NCBI RefSeq assembly: GCF_902497775.2
Contig: NZ_OZ024668.1
Span: forward strand, 3,456,326 to 3,520,325
Length of the DNA: 64,000 nucleotides
Direction of reading: 5' to 3'
DNA from: Pseudomonas fluorescens
GTDB lineage: Bacteria; Pseudomonadota; Gammaproteobacteria; Pseudomonadales; Pseudomonadaceae
Positions 38,569 to 48,044 of the stretch are shown one piece after another. The notes under the pieces are model-generated. The model had not been told where the DNA came from. It saw nothing but the letters and a program-made list of their open reading frames with translations, and ran no database searches. Position 1 is the first letter of the stretch; each line of letters begins with the position of its first letter. The position numbers and the translations under genes were made by a program.

Positions 38569-39359
38569 GCCGGGGTGTCCTGCCAGCGGTCGAACAGGCC
38601 TTTGATCAGGCTCGCGGTATCGGTGGGGTACTCAAGGGGAAACATGTGGCCACCCGGCAGGCTGTGGTATTCGCCCCTGGGCATGCCACGCACGGCCAGT
38701 GCGTGGTGACGCTTGACCACTCGGCTGTGGCTGCCACGGACCATGGCCAGGGGCAGGTTCAACTGCCTGGCCGGGCTTGGGCTGGTGTGCGGCAGGTTGC
38801 GGTAGATGCTGATCTCGGTAGCCGGGTCAAAGCGCAGGCGCAAGCCGTCTTCGCCGGGCTCCAGGCCATGGTCCAGGTAGTCATCCAGGCATTGCGGGTC
38901 GAAATGGCGGAACAACGTCTTGCCGGCAAAATAGGCCCGCGCGCTGTCACGGTCGGCAAAGGCTTCGCGGCGGCCCAGGGTCCGCCCGGCCGGAGTGATG
39001 CGATCGATGAACCCCATGCGCTTGGCCGCCTGGATCAACCACTGATCGACCCGGGTCAGCACCGGCGAATCGAGCATCACCACGCCTCGGTAGTACTGCG
39101 GGCAGCGCATGGCGGCATGCAGGTGCAACACGCCGCCCAGGGAGTGGCCGACACCCCAGACCGGGCCCGGTTGTTGCTCCAGGTGATGGATCAGCTCGTC
39201 GACCAGGTTGTGCCAGTTGTCATTGACCGGAAAGCGCGGGTCGTGGGCGTGCTGGGCCAGATGGGTGACCTGGTAGTCCGGTGCCAGCGCAGCGAAGAGC
39301 TTGCCGTAGGTGGCCGAGGGGAAACCATTGGCATGAGCGAAGAAGATTTGCTGCGACAT
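38565..39359 (-). CDS. Alpha/beta hydrolase
   Basis: A 264-residue alpha/beta-hydrolase-fold enzyme starting MSQQIFFAHANGFPS. The oxyanion region is HANGF, the nucleophile elbow is GHSLGG, and the catalytic His is in LPGGHMFPLE. A 29-residue upstream extension was rejected. It is coupled by ATGA to the following hydrolase gene. Substrate unknown. Confidence 0.9.
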   Translation of the reverse strand: MSQQIFFAHANGFPSATYGKLFAALAPDYQVTHLAQHAHDPRFPVNDNWHNLVDELIHHLEQQPGPVWGVGHSLGGVLHLHAAMRCPQYYRGVVMLDSPVLTRVDQWLIQAAKRMGFIDRITPAGRTLGRREAFADRDSARAYFAGKTLFRHFDPQCLDDYLDHGLEPGEDGLRLRFDPATEISIYRNLPHTSPSPARQLNLPLAMVRGSHSRVVKRHHALAVRGMPRGEYHSLPGGHMFPLEYPTDTASLIKGLFDRWQDTPA

Positions 39360-39451
39360 GGCCGCCAATCCAGAGGGAAGTAATGGCTCATTGTCGGCAA
39401 CCGCACCCGCTGGGGCAATGTCCGGAAAAGCCATCGGCGACGGCAATCAGG

Positions 39452-39799
39452 TCAATACTCGCCAAAACTGGCCATCGAGCGGCGCAGGCAGGCCTGCATA
39501 TAGGCCAGTTGCTGCTCCAGCGCTTCGCGGGCGCGGCGCTTGTCTTCGGCATCGAGCTCGAGCCGGCGCAGGGCAAGGCAGCTGGTCTGCAGCAGGTGCG
39601 ACATGCGAATGCTGGCCTGGCGCAGTTGTTCCAGTTCGTACTGGCCTTCGAACTTGCGCAGCAGGTAGTCGAGCTTGGCGTCGGCGCTGTCCTGCAGCAT
39701 GCGGTACTCGGCAAAGTCCAGCACCTGATGCTTTTGTACCTTGTCGAGCGCCGGCTGCACGTCGGCTGAGTACACCAGATCCAGATGTCTACTGCTCAT
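39452..39799 (-). CDS. Hypothetical cytoplasmic helical protein
   Basis: A 115-residue, charged, helix-prone protein (MSSRHLDLVYSADVQ to RRSMASFGEY) without signal or membrane segment. Heptad-like Leu spacing from residue 45 to 105 suggests a coiled coil. I do not recognise the family. An 18-residue longer frame lacks a good ribosome-binding site. It is 92 nt before the hydrolase pair, in the same direction. Confidence 0.7.
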   Translation of the reverse strand: MSSRHLDLVYSADVQPALDKVQKHQVLDFAEYRMLQDSADAKLDYLLRKFEGQYELEQLRQASIRMSHLLQTSCLALRRLELDAEDKRRAREALEQQLAYMQACLRRSMASFGEY

Positions 39800-39890
39800 A
39801 GTCGAATTCCCTGGGACACCCTGCCCCGCAACTTCAATGCACGCTAACAAGGTGTACGGGGCACGACAACTGGTAAAAATGCCAGGTCGA

Positions 39891-40334
39891 TCAGCGGCTG
39901 GGGGCGTCCTGACCCAGAGGAATTACGGCGATGGTGAGGCGCGAGATGCAACTGGCCTTGCCCTCGTCGCTGCTCAGGCGGATATCCCAGACATGCGTGC
40001 TGCGGCCGATGTGTACCGGTTTGGCCGTCGCGGTTACCCGCCCGCTGCGGATCCCGCGCAAGTGGTTGGCGTTGATTTCCAGGCCCACGCAGTAGAATTT
40101 CTGCGGGTCGATACACAGGTAGCTGGCCATGGAACCGACGGTTTCGGCCAGCACCACCGAGGCACCGCCGTGCAGCAGGCCAAACGGCTGGTGGGTGCGA
40201 TGGTCGACGACAATGCTGGCGCTCAGCGAGTCTTCGCTGAATGCTTCGAAACGAATATCCAGGACCTCACCGATGGTGTTCTTCTGCAGGGCGTTGAGAT
40301 GGTCGATATCAGGCTGGGTATGCCACAGGCTCAT
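39891..40334 (-). CDS. Hotdog-fold acyl-CoA thioesterase (YdiI/MenI-like)
   Basis: A 147-residue hotdog thioesterase. The family motif includes QPFGLLHGGASVVLAETVGS, with the HGG and catalytic Glu, and GLEINANHLRGIRSGRV. Start MSLWHTQ follows AAGGA at somewhat long spacing; a longer frame of 14 residues exists. Likely releases CoA from aromatic or short acyl-CoAs; specificity is not visible. Confidence 0.9.
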   Translation of the reverse strand: MSLWHTQPDIDHLNALQKNTIGEVLDIRFEAFSEDSLSASIVVDHRTHQPFGLLHGGASVVLAETVGSMASYLCIDPQKFYCVGLEINANHLRGIRSGRVTATAKPVHIGRSTHVWDIRLSSDEGKASCISRLTIAVIPLGQDAPSR

Positions 40335-40372
40335 GGGCGCAAATCCTTGTTGTGCTTGTAAATGAGGGTGAC

Positions 40373-40828
40373 TCACGGGTGCTTGAGGCTCTTGAGGGTC
40401 ATCAGCCCGGCCAGCGGCCAGTCGCCTTCAAGCTGCGCCAGGCTGGCGGTGCTCATCGGCGCCGCTTGCTGGTAGCTGCCGTGTTCCAGCAGCCCCACCA
40501 GGTTACCCACCAACGGCTGGTGACTGACCAGCAGCACCTCATCCACGCCCAGCTTGTCCAGCTCGGCAATGACCGCGTGCGGGTCGCTGTCAGGCGTCAG
40601 CCACGGTACGGTCTGCACCGGCTTGGCGAAACCCAGCGCCTCGTGGACCAGCGCCGCGGTCTGCTGGGCGCGCACATAAGGGCTGGCAAGGATGACCTGC
40701 GGCGGCTGGCCGAGCAGCTCTGCGGCGCTGCGCAGCACCTGCTCGCGGCCATGAGCGGTCAGCCGGCGCTCGGCGTCGGTGTTGGCCCGCTGCTCGGCTT
40801 CGCCGTGACGCAGAACCCAGAGCTTCAC
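40373..40828 (-). CDS. sixA: Phosphohistidine phosphatase SixA
   Basis: A 151-residue small histidine-phosphatase-superfamily protein. It has RHGEAE at residues 7-12, with the catalytic His8, and LVSHQPLVG as the second conserved His region. In E. coli SixA dephosphorylates phospho-histidine proteins. The GTG start is coupled to the upstream DUF4389 stop (GTGA), and the neighbouring gpsA places it as in other pseudomonads. Confidence 0.9.
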   Translation of the reverse strand: MKLWVLRHGEAEQRANTDAERRLTAHGREQVLRSAAELLGQPPQVILASPYVRAQQTAALVHEALGFAKPVQTVPWLTPDSDPHAVIAELDKLGVDEVLLVSHQPLVGNLVGLLEHGSYQQAAPMSTASLAQLEGDWPLAGLMTLKSLKHP

Positions 40829-41172
40829 AGCTTCGGCTCTTCGTCGCGTACCGGGTGCGCGGCCGGCGGCACGCTGTGCGCAGCCTCGCCTTCCGGCGCA
40901 CGTGGGGTTGGCCAGTCGGCGAACGGCCAGGGCTTCTGGTCGCTGTGGAAGCTGCCGAAGCGGCCGATCTGGGCCAGGAACTGGCTGAGGCTGTCGCCGA
41001 AGTTCATCAAGCTGGCGCTCGGAGCGCCATAGATCAGCCGGTAGATCAGTTGCACCAGCACCAGGCCGCCGAGCAGCAGTTCGGCCAGTTGCCAGACCAC
41101 CAGGAACACCAGCATCCACAGCACACGCAAGATGATCGACTCGCGCTGGGTCTGGTTCGGGGATTCGTTCAT
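40825..41172 (-). CDS. DUF4389 membrane protein
   Basis: A 115-residue protein with two hydrophobic segments (about residues 15-32 and 34-50: LRVLWMLVFLVVWQLAELLLGGLVLVQLIYRL region) and a Pro/Glu-rich cytoplasmic tail. It matches the DUF4389 pattern. Start MNESPNQ follows AGGAGCAG; a longer frame was rejected. Lies between gpsA and sixA and is translationally coupled to sixA. Function unknown. Confidence 0.85.
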   Translation of the reverse strand: MNESPNQTQRESIILRVLWMLVFLVVWQLAELLLGGLVLVQLIYRLIYGAPSASLMNFGDSLSQFLAQIGRFGSFHSDQKPWPFADWPTPRAPEGEAAHSVPPAAHPVRDEEPKL

Positions 41173-41185
41173 GTCCTGCTCCTGC

Positions 41186-42211
41186 TTAGTTGAAACCGCT
41201 GGTGGAGATAAAGTCGACATCGGTTTTCGGCTCGCCGCGCATCAGCAGCTCGATTACCTGGGTCAGGGTCCGGCCTTCGAACAGGATCGCGTGCAGCCCG
41301 GCGACCAGGGGCATGTACACCTGCACCTCCTGGGCTTTGACCTTGAGCACCTTGAGGGTGTTCACCCCTTCTGCCACTTCGCCCAGGCGGCTGACCGCCT
41401 CGTCCAGGCTCAGGCCCTGGCCCAGGGCGTGACCGACCTGGTAGTTGCGGCTCTTGGGCGAGGAGCAGGTGACGATCAGGTCACCGACCCCGGCCAGGCC
41501 CAGAAAGGTCATCGGGTTGGCGCCCTGGCTGACGGCAAAGCGGGTCATCTCGGCCAGGGCGCGAGTGATCAGCATGCTCTTGGTGTTTTCGCCCATGCCC
41601 AGCGCTACGGCCATGCCGGCGATGATCGCGTAGACGTTCTTCAACGCCCCGCCCAGCTCGACGCCAAAGCGGTCGCCGCTGGCGTAAACGCGAAAGGTGC
41701 GCCCGTGCAGTACGGCCTGGACCTGCTGGCAGAGGGCTTCGTCTTCGCTGGCGACCACGGTGGCGGTCAGGGCGTGTTCGGCCACTTCGCGGGCCAGGTT
41801 AGGCCCGGACAGCACGCCAATGCGCGCCTGGGGAGCGATTTCTTCGAGGATCTGGCTCATCAGCTTGAAGCTTTGCGCCTCGATGCCCTTGGTCAGGCTG
41901 ACCAGCATCTTGCCGCCCAGCAGTTGGGCATGGGGCGCCAGCACGCTGCGCAGGGCGCTGGAGGGCAAGGCGACGAAGATCAGCTCGCAGGCCTCGAGGG
42001 TCTCCAGCAAATCGTTGACCGGCTCGACCCCGGCATGCAGCTTGATGCCCTTGAGGTAGCGCGGGTTCTCGCGGTTGCTGCGCATGGCCTCGGCCTGCTC
42101 GGGGTCGCGCATCCATTGGCGCACCCGAACGCCGTTTTCCGCCAGCAGATTCGCCACGGCGGTGCCGAAACTCCCGCCTCCCAGAACTGCAACAGGCTGC
42201 TGTTCAGTCAT
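41186..42211 (-). CDS. gpsA: Glycerol-3-phosphate dehydrogenase [NAD(P)+]
   Basis: A 341-residue cytoplasmic enzyme making sn-glycerol-3-phosphate from dihydroxyacetone phosphate for phospholipid synthesis. The N-terminal Rossmann motif GGGSFGTA is at about residues 11-18. Other features are [54 protein letters not shown] with the catalytic Lys, and [18 protein letters not shown]. Start [11 protein letters not shown]; a 36-residue upstream extension was rejected. Confidence 0.97.
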   Translation of the reverse strand: MTEQQPVAVLGGGSFGTAVANLLAENGVRVRQWMRDPEQAEAMRSNRENPRYLKGIKLHAGVEPVNDLLETLEACELIFVALPSSALRSVLAPHAQLLGGKMLVSLTKGIEAQSFKLMSQILEEIAPQARIGVLSGPNLAREVAEHALTATVVASEDEALCQQVQAVLHGRTFRVYASGDRFGVELGGALKNVYAIIAGMAVALGMGENTKSMLITRALAEMTRFAVSQGANPMTFLGLAGVGDLIVTCSSPKSRNYQVGHALGQGLSLDEAVSRLGEVAEGVNTLKVLKVKAQEVQVYMPLVAGLHAILFEGRTLTQVIELLMRGEPKTDVDFISTSGFN

Positions 42212-42382
42212 ATCCAATCCGTTAAAACCAATTAAAGTGGCGACCTGCGCATTATACGGAGCGCCAGTGCCAGAGCCAGTGGCAGATGACCGAATCGGCC
42301 TTGGGAACAGTCGCGCCATGACTGGAAAATGCCCACCACTCGGTTAACATGCCCGACTTGAACCTGTTACCAAGGCCGTACT

Positions 42383-44494
42383 GTGTCTTTTGGCCCGACC
42401 TCCAAACGCCCTTTATTACTGCTGACTGCCCTGCTCAGCGGCCCCAGTGTGGCTGACGACCTGTTCGTCGACAGCCAGGCCCTGCCGCAAGTGCTCACCG
42501 CCACCCGCCTCAAGCAATCGCCAGCGGCGGTGCCGGGTAGCATGACCGTGCTCGACAGCGAGTTGATTCGCGCCAGCGGCGCCCGCGATATACCCGAGCT
42601 GCTGCGCCTGGTGCCGGGGATGATGATCGGCTACGGCGCCGGCAACCAGCCAACGGTCAACTACCACGGCAGCAACGTCAATGATGCCCGGCGCATGCAG
42701 GTGCTGATCGATGGCCGTTCGGTGTACCGCGCAGGCCTGGCTACAGTGGACTGGAGCGACATACCGCTGGCCATGGAAGACATCGAGCGCATCGAGGTGT
42801 TCCGCGGCCCCAACACCGTCAGTTACGGCGCCAATGCACTGATGGCGGTGGTCAACATCCTCACCCGCAGCCCGGCCGACAGCCACGGCACGCGCCTGAA
42901 GGTCACCCGTGGCCAGCGCGGCATCAATGACTGGTACGCAAGCCAAGGCCTGGGCTGGGACGGCGGTGACCTGCGCCTGTCGCTGTCGGGCATGCAGGAC
43001 GACGGTTTCGACCAGAACCACCTGGGCCAGGACTACCGCGACAGCCGCCGCCTCAACCGCCTGGGTCTGAGCGCCAGCCACACCCTGGCCAGCAACCAGA
43101 GCCTGGAATGGCAACTCTCGGCCAAGGAAGGCAGTGACCAGCGGCCCTATACCTATAAGCCGGTGTTCCCCTACATTACGGCCGCTGGCAACAACGCCGA
43201 CCTCAATGCCAAGGACTACGCAGGCTCCCTGCGCTGGAACATCGACTTCAACCCCGACCACAGCCTCTATGTACAGGGCTCGGCCCAGCACTGGGACCGT
43301 GAGCAAGTGTGGCGCGCCTGTGATGCGGCGCTGTCGTTCAGCCCGCAACTGACCCAGCTCTGGCGCCTGAACCCGAACTTTGCCGAGCAGGTGGCGCGCA
43401 ACATCACCTCGCCCCTGCCCGCCGGCAGCAGTGAGGAACTCGCCCTGGCCACGCAGGTTCAGCAGCAGTGGCGCAATGGCGGCGCGCAGCAGGTGTGCGG
43501 TGATATCGACCAGAGCACCCGGGAAACCCGCTACGACTTTGAAGTGCAGGACACCCTGAGCCTGTCCGACAGCCTGCGCCTGGTCAGCGGGGCCAACTAC
43601 CGCTACGACCGCGCCGATTCACAGACCTACTTCAATGGCAGCCTCGACGACAGTACCTGGCGCCTGTTCGGCCACCTGGAATGGCGCGCCGACGAGCACT
43701 GGATCCTCCAGGGCGGGGCCATGTACGAAGATGCCCGGCTGTCCGGCAACTCCCTGACCCCACGGGTGGCAGTCAACTACCTGATCACCCCGCGCCACGG
43801 CTTGCGCGCGGTGTACTCGGAAGCGGTGCGCTCACCGGACATGTTCGAAAACAACGTCAACTGGAGCTACCGGGTCAACAACCTGGTGCCCGGCGCCTTC
43901 GGCCAGCGCAACGCCGAATACTTCGTCAAGACCCGCGGCCCGGGCGATCTCGAACAGGAGCGCATGCGCTCGCGGGAACTGGGCTATAACGGTTACTTCG
44001 CCGATGCCGACCTGAGCGTCGACCTCAAGCTGTTCTACGACGAAATCACCGGCATGATCAGCGAACCTCTGCGCAACAACCAGTACATTGCCAGCAACAG
44101 CAACAAGGCCCGTTTCAGCGGCAGCGAAGCGCAGCTGGACTGGCGCCTGAGCCCGACCGACCGCCTGCGCCTGACCTACGCCTACGTCGATGCCTGGGCC
44201 AGCAACCCCGCCGACCGGCGCCTGAGCGCGCACAACAGTGGCTCGGCCGGCTGGTTGCGGGACTGGGGCGCCGGTTGGTCCAGCGCCCTCTTCTATTATG
44301 GTGATGACGCGCTCAACCAGTACCGCTTCGAACGCGTCGACTTGCGCGTGGCCAAGCGTCTGCACTGGAACCGTACCAACCTGGAACTGGCCGGCATGCT
44401 CCAGCAGCGCCTGGACGACGAACCCACGACCATCTACGACAACCGCTATGACAGCCGCCATGTAGTGTCTTTCAGTGCGGAGCTAGCGTTCTGA
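42383..44494 (+). CDS. TonB-dependent receptor of unknown substrate
   Basis: A 703-residue outer-membrane receptor from a GTG preceded by AAGG. Signal peptide (LLLLTALLSGPSVA), then a plug domain (about residues 35-160: VLTATRLKQSPAAVPGSMTVLDSELI, RIEVFRGPNTVSYGANALMAVVNI) and a barrel ending in Phe (SFSAELAF). There is no N-terminal signalling domain. Two cysteines (WRACDAA and QQVCGDI) may form an extracellular disulfide. It overlaps by 1 nt with a binding-protein gene that overlaps a hybrid kinase gene. I see no Fur-like box upstream. Substrate unknown. Confidence 0.9.
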   Translation: MSFGPTSKRPLLLLTALLSGPSVADDLFVDSQALPQVLTATRLKQSPAAVPGSMTVLDSELIRASGARDIPELLRLVPGMMIGYGAGNQPTVNYHGSNVNDARRMQVLIDGRSVYRAGLATVDWSDIPLAMEDIERIEVFRGPNTVSYGANALMAVVNILTRSPADSHGTRLKVTRGQRGINDWYASQGLGWDGGDLRLSLSGMQDDGFDQNHLGQDYRDSRRLNRLGLSASHTLASNQSLEWQLSAKEGSDQRPYTYKPVFPYITAAGNNADLNAKDYAGSLRWNIDFNPDHSLYVQGSAQHWDREQVWRACDAALSFSPQLTQLWRLNPNFAEQVARNITSPLPAGSSEELALATQVQQQWRNGGAQQVCGDIDQSTRETRYDFEVQDTLSLSDSLRLVSGANYRYDRADSQTYFNGSLDDSTWRLFGHLEWRADEHWILQGGAMYEDARLSGNSLTPRVAVNYLITPRHGLRAVYSEAVRSPDMFENNVNWSYRVNNLVPGAFGQRNAEYFVKTRGPGDLEQERMRSRELGYNGYFADADLSVDLKLFYDEITGMISEPLRNNQYIASNSNKARFSGSEAQLDWRLSPTDRLRLTYAYVDAWASNPADRRLSAHNSGSAGWLRDWGAGWSSALFYYGDDALNQYRFERVDLRVAKRLHWNRTNLELAGMLQQRLDDEPTTIYDNRYDSRHVVSFSAELAF

Positions 44495-45387
44495 TGCGCC
44501 GCCTGCGGCACTGGCTGCTGCTGGCCTGCCTGTGGCCCCTGGGGGGCCTGTCGGCCAGTGAGATCCTGCTCACCGCCAGCCTGGACAACCCCGGCGTGCG
44601 CAGCTTCGTTGAAGCCCTGCGCGAGCGCCGCCCGGCCGACCAGGTGCATTTCGTGCCGGTGGCCGAACTGCCGCGACCGAGCCAGATAAAAGCCGCCACG
44701 CGCCTGATCCTGCTCGATGGCGCCGGCCTCGAGTGGCGCCTGAGCGAAACCGCAGGACCTCCGGCCCTGGCCCTGCGTGTCAGCCGGGTCCAGGCCCAGC
44801 AGCGCCTGGGCAGCCTGCGCCCGGCTTATCTGAGCCTGCTGTGGAGCGACCCACCCCTGGCCCGCCAGCTGCGCCTGACCCGCTACCTGTTGCCACAGGC
44901 CAAGCGCGTGGGCGTACTGTATGCCGAACACAGCCAGTTCCTTCTCGACGAACTGCGCAAGGCGGCGCGCCCGATGGGCCTGGAAATCATTGCCCAAGCC
45001 TGGCCCGACCTGCGTGACAGCCGCCCACTGCAAACTCTTCTGCAAAACAGCGATGTACTGCTGGGCATCGACGATCCACAGTTGTACAACTCCAAGACGG
45101 CGAAGAACGTTTTGCTCAGCAGCTATGGCCGGCAGATGGCGCTGATCGGGCCCAATGCCGGTTTCGTCAAGGCCGGTGCCCTGGCCAGCACCCTGAGCGA
45201 TCAGGATGACTGGCTGGCAGTGCTCGACAGGCTGCTCAACCAGGCTCCCAATCGCTGGCCACGTACGCTCTACCCGGATCACTTCAGCGTGCTCGGCAAC
45301 CAGCAGGTGGCCCGAGCCCTGGGTATCGAAGCGATTGACCCGTCCGCCGCCGCCCTGGCTCTGGCCGAAGGAGAAAGCACACCATGA
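44494..45387 (+). CDS. Periplasmic binding-protein-like component (ABC-type, orphan)
   Basis: A 297-residue exported protein (signal [17 protein letters not shown]). The fold resembles the ABC_sub_bind family of periplasmic proteins ([69 protein letters not shown]). No permease or ATPase is nearby. Its start shares a base with the receptor stop, and its stop overlaps the kinase start by ATGA, so the three proteins are co-produced. The likely role is presenting a ligand to the kinase sensor domain; this is inference. Confidence 0.82.
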   Translation: MRRLRHWLLLACLWPLGGLSASEILLTASLDNPGVRSFVEALRERRPADQVHFVPVAELPRPSQIKAATRLILLDGAGLEWRLSETAGPPALALRVSRVQAQQRLGSLRPAYLSLLWSDPPLARQLRLTRYLLPQAKRVGVLYAEHSQFLLDELRKAARPMGLEIIAQAWPDLRDSRPLQTLLQNSDVLLGIDDPQLYNSKTAKNVLLSSYGRQMALIGPNAGFVKAGALASTLSDQDDWLAVLDRLLNQAPNRWPRTLYPDHFSVLGNQQVARALGIEAIDPSAAALALAEGESTP

Positions 45388-47312
45388 GACGGCGCCTGAG
45401 CTGGGACATCCATACCCGTACGCAGATCATCAGCCTCGGCCCGGCCCTGTTGCTGACCCTGCTGCTGATCAGCTTCTTTACCTTCGTGCGCATCCAGGAC
45501 CTGCGCCAGGAACTCAACCACACTGGCCAGTTGATCGCCAATCAGCTGGCCCCGGCCTCCGAGTACGGCGTGATCGCCGGCAACAACGAAGTGCTCGAAA
45601 GTTTGATGCGCGCCACCTTGAGCATCCCCCACGTGCGCTTTCTCGAGGTGCAGGACAGCAGCAACCATATCCTCGTGTACGTCGAGCAACCGGACGAAAG
45701 CAACAACCGCGCGCAGCAGGTCGAAGTGTTCCAGGCCCCGATCCGCCTGCAGCAGATCCGCCTGGACAACGACTTCTTGCACAGCAATGCGCCGACCAGA
45801 AACATCGGCGACGACTACCTGGGACGGGTGATCGTCGGCATGTCGGACGACGCCTTCAGCGAGCGTCAGCAGGAAATCGTGGTCAAGGCCGGGATCCTCG
45901 CCCTGTTCGCCCTGCTGTTCACCTTCATCCTCGCCCGGCGCCTGGCGCTGAGCCTGGCCAAGCCGATCAGCGACATGGGCCATGCGGTCAGGGCTATCCA
46001 GCAAGGCGAGTTCAATGCGCCATTGCCGGTGGTCGATGACAGCGAACTGGGACACCTGGCCCGGCACATCAACAACCTGGCCAACGCCCTGGGCAAGGCC
46101 AGCCACGAACAGCAGCAGGCCATGTCGCAGCTGATTCAGGCCCGCGAAGAAGCCGAACAGGCGAACAAGGCCAAGTCCGACTTCCTGGCGATGATGAGCC
46201 ACGAATTGCGCACGCCAATGAACGGCGTCATGGGCATGCTGCAACTTCTGGAAACAACCTCGCTCAATGAAGAGCAGGCCGAATACACCGCCGTGGCCAG
46301 TGAATCGACCGGACACCTGCTCAAGGTCATCAACGATATCCTCGATTTCTCGCGCATCGAGCGCACCAACCTCGAGCTTGAGCATATCGACTTCAACCTC
46401 GGCGAGCTGATCGGCAGCAGCGTGCAGTCGTTCCAGCACCTGGCCCAGCAACGCGAGCTGGACCTGCAACTGCGCCTGCCGCCGGGCATGGAACAGCTGC
46501 AGGTGGTGGGCGACCCGACCCGCATCCGCCAGGTCCTGCTCAACCTGATCGGCAACGCCCTGAAGTTCACCGAGCGCGGCAGCGTGCACATCGAACCGCG
46601 CTGGCAGGTGCTCGACCGCCAGTTGCTCTGGTTCACCTGCGCGGTGCGCGACACCGGTATCGGCATCGACAGCACACGCCTGGAGATGATGTTCGTCGCC
46701 TTCCAGCAGGCCGACAGCTCGATTTCCCGCCGTTATGGCGGCACGGGCCTGGGCCTGTCGATCGCCCGTACCCTGGCCGAACGGATGGGCGGTACCCTGC
46801 GCGGCGAAAGCCGTGAGGGCATCGGCTCGATCTTCACCCTGGAGATGCCCCTGGCCTTGTCTACGGCGCAAACGCCGCGCCTGCCCAGCGGCCTGACCCG
46901 CCCCGAAGACGACGGCCAGGGCCGGCGCATACTGCTGGTCGAAGACAACCCGGTGAACCAGACGGTAATCGAAGCCATGCTGCGCAGCCTGGGTTTTGAG
47001 GTGTGCGTCGCCGTTGATGGCGCCCAGGCCGTGGCGCAAGCCGGGCGCCAGCGCTTTGCCGCAGCGCTGATGGATTGCCGCCTGCCGATCATCGACGGTT
47101 ACGAGGCCACCCGGCGTATTCGCCTGCTACCGCAGGCGGCGGCCATGCCGATCATCGCCCTGACCGCCAATGCCTTGCAGGGCGATCGCGAGCGCTGCCT
47201 GAAGGCGGGCATGAACGACTACCTGGCCAAGCCGTTCAAACGCACTGATCTGCAGCAAATTCTGCAACGCTGGCTGCCCGGTCAGACAGCTGCGACTGGC
47301 GATAAATGCTAA
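45384..47312 (+). CDS. Hybrid sensor histidine kinase with periplasmic sensor and receiver
   Basis: A 642-residue hybrid kinase. First membrane segment at about residues 16-36, a periplasmic sensor (37-166, CHASE8-like), second segment at about 167-190, then HAMP. The dimerisation/phosphoacceptor domain has His273 in MSHELRTP, and the catalytic domain has N-box [18 protein letters not shown] and GTGLGLSIA. The C-terminal receiver (about 513-635) has Glu520/Asp521, Asp564 in MDCRLP and Lys617. The P. aeruginosa kinase next to fabA (PA1611) is known to bind RetS and affect virulence switching; this gene has the same position. Output here is unknown. Confidence 0.93.
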   Translation: MRRRLSWDIHTRTQIISLGPALLLTLLLISFFTFVRIQDLRQELNHTGQLIANQLAPASEYGVIAGNNEVLESLMRATLSIPHVRFLEVQDSSNHILVYVEQPDESNNRAQQVEVFQAPIRLQQIRLDNDFLHSNAPTRNIGDDYLGRVIVGMSDDAFSERQQEIVVKAGILALFALLFTFILARRLALSLAKPISDMGHAVRAIQQGEFNAPLPVVDDSELGHLARHINNLANALGKASHEQQQAMSQLIQAREEAEQANKAKSDFLAMMSHELRTPMNGVMGMLQLLETTSLNEEQAEYTAVASESTGHLLKVINDILDFSRIERTNLELEHIDFNLGELIGSSVQSFQHLAQQRELDLQLRLPPGMEQLQVVGDPTRIRQVLLNLIGNALKFTERGSVHIEPRWQVLDRQLLWFTCAVRDTGIGIDSTRLEMMFVAFQQADSSISRRYGGTGLGLSIARTLAERMGGTLRGESREGIGSIFTLEMPLALSTAQTPRLPSGLTRPEDDGQGRRILLVEDNPVNQTVIEAMLRSLGFEVCVAVDGAQAVAQAGRQRFAAALMDCRLPIIDGYEATRRIRLLPQAAAMPIIALTANALQGDRERCLKAGMNDYLAKPFKRTDLQQILQRWLPGQTAATGDKC

Positions 47313-47369
47313 ATTGCGGCAGTCTAAGAGACTGGACAAGCGCCGCGAAGGGCTTGAAAATAAAATTTC

Positions 47370-47385
47370 AGTGCACAAGTGTACT
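47370..47385. promoter_or_regulatory. Palindromic candidate operator before fabA
   Basis: AGTGCACAAGTGTACT is an imperfect palindrome (one mismatch per arm plus centre) in the 205-nt gap before fabA. TetR-type regulators such as DesT control fabAB in P. aeruginosa. Assigning this site to such a regulator is inference; I did not find clear promoter boxes. Confidence 0.35.
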
Positions 47386-47517
47386 TCTTTGTCCCGTGTG
47401 CTGTGACTTTCACTACAACGCAATAGTCTATGTGTAGGCTGCCGGCTCAAACGCATATGTTTTGGGACGGCCGGGAAGATTTGCCCCCTGCCGCACGGGG
47501 ACTATTGAGGAGCTCGC

Positions 47518-48033
47518 ATGACCAAACAAAACGCCTTTACTCGGGAAGACCTGCTGCGCTGCAGTCGCGGTGAGCTGTTCGGCCCAGGTAACGCGCAACT
47601 GCCCGCCCCGAACATGCTGATGGTGGATCGCATCGCCCATATCAGCGAAGAGGGTGGCAAGTACGGCAAAGGTGAATTGGTCGCCGAGCTGGATATCACC
47701 CCGGACCTGTGGTTCTTCGCCTGCCACTTCGAAGGTGATCCGGTGATGCCGGGCTGCCTGGGCCTGGACGCCATGTGGCAACTGGTCGGCTTCTTCCTCG
47801 GCTGGCAAGGCCTTCCAGGCCGCGGCCGTGCCCTGGGTTCGGGCGAAGTGAAATTCTTCGGCCAAGTCCTGCCGACCGCCAAGAAAGTCACCTATAACAT
47901 TCATATCAAGCGCGTCCTCAAAGGCAAGCTGAACATGGCCATCGCCGATGGTTCGGTCAGCGTCGACGGTCGCGAGATCTACACCGCCGAAGGCCTCCGG
48001 GTCGGCGTATTCACCTCCACTGACAACTTCTAA
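47518..48033 (+). CDS. fabA: 3-hydroxydecanoyl-ACP dehydratase/isomerase FabA
   Basis: A 171-residue cytoplasmic dimeric hotdog enzyme that introduces the cis double bond of unsaturated fatty acids. Catalytic His70 ([14 protein letters not shown]) and Asp84 (GLDAMWQ) are present. Length is standard. It forms an operon with fabB (11-nt gap), the anaerobic unsaturated fatty-acid pathway arrangement of pseudomonads. Confidence 0.99.
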   Translation: MTKQNAFTREDLLRCSRGELFGPGNAQLPAPNMLMVDRIAHISEEGGKYGKGELVAELDITPDLWFFACHFEGDPVMPGCLGLDAMWQLVGFFLGWQGLPGRGRALGSGEVKFFGQVLPTAKKVTYNIHIKRVLKGKLNMAIADGSVSVDGREIYTAEGLRVGVFTSTDNF

Positions 48034-48044
48034 GGGTTATCCGC

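Noticed and set aside
42383..44494. TonB receptor considered as a siderophore receptor
   Set aside because: I saw no Fur-like box upstream, no signalling domain and no siderophore genes; the linked binding protein and kinase suggest another role.
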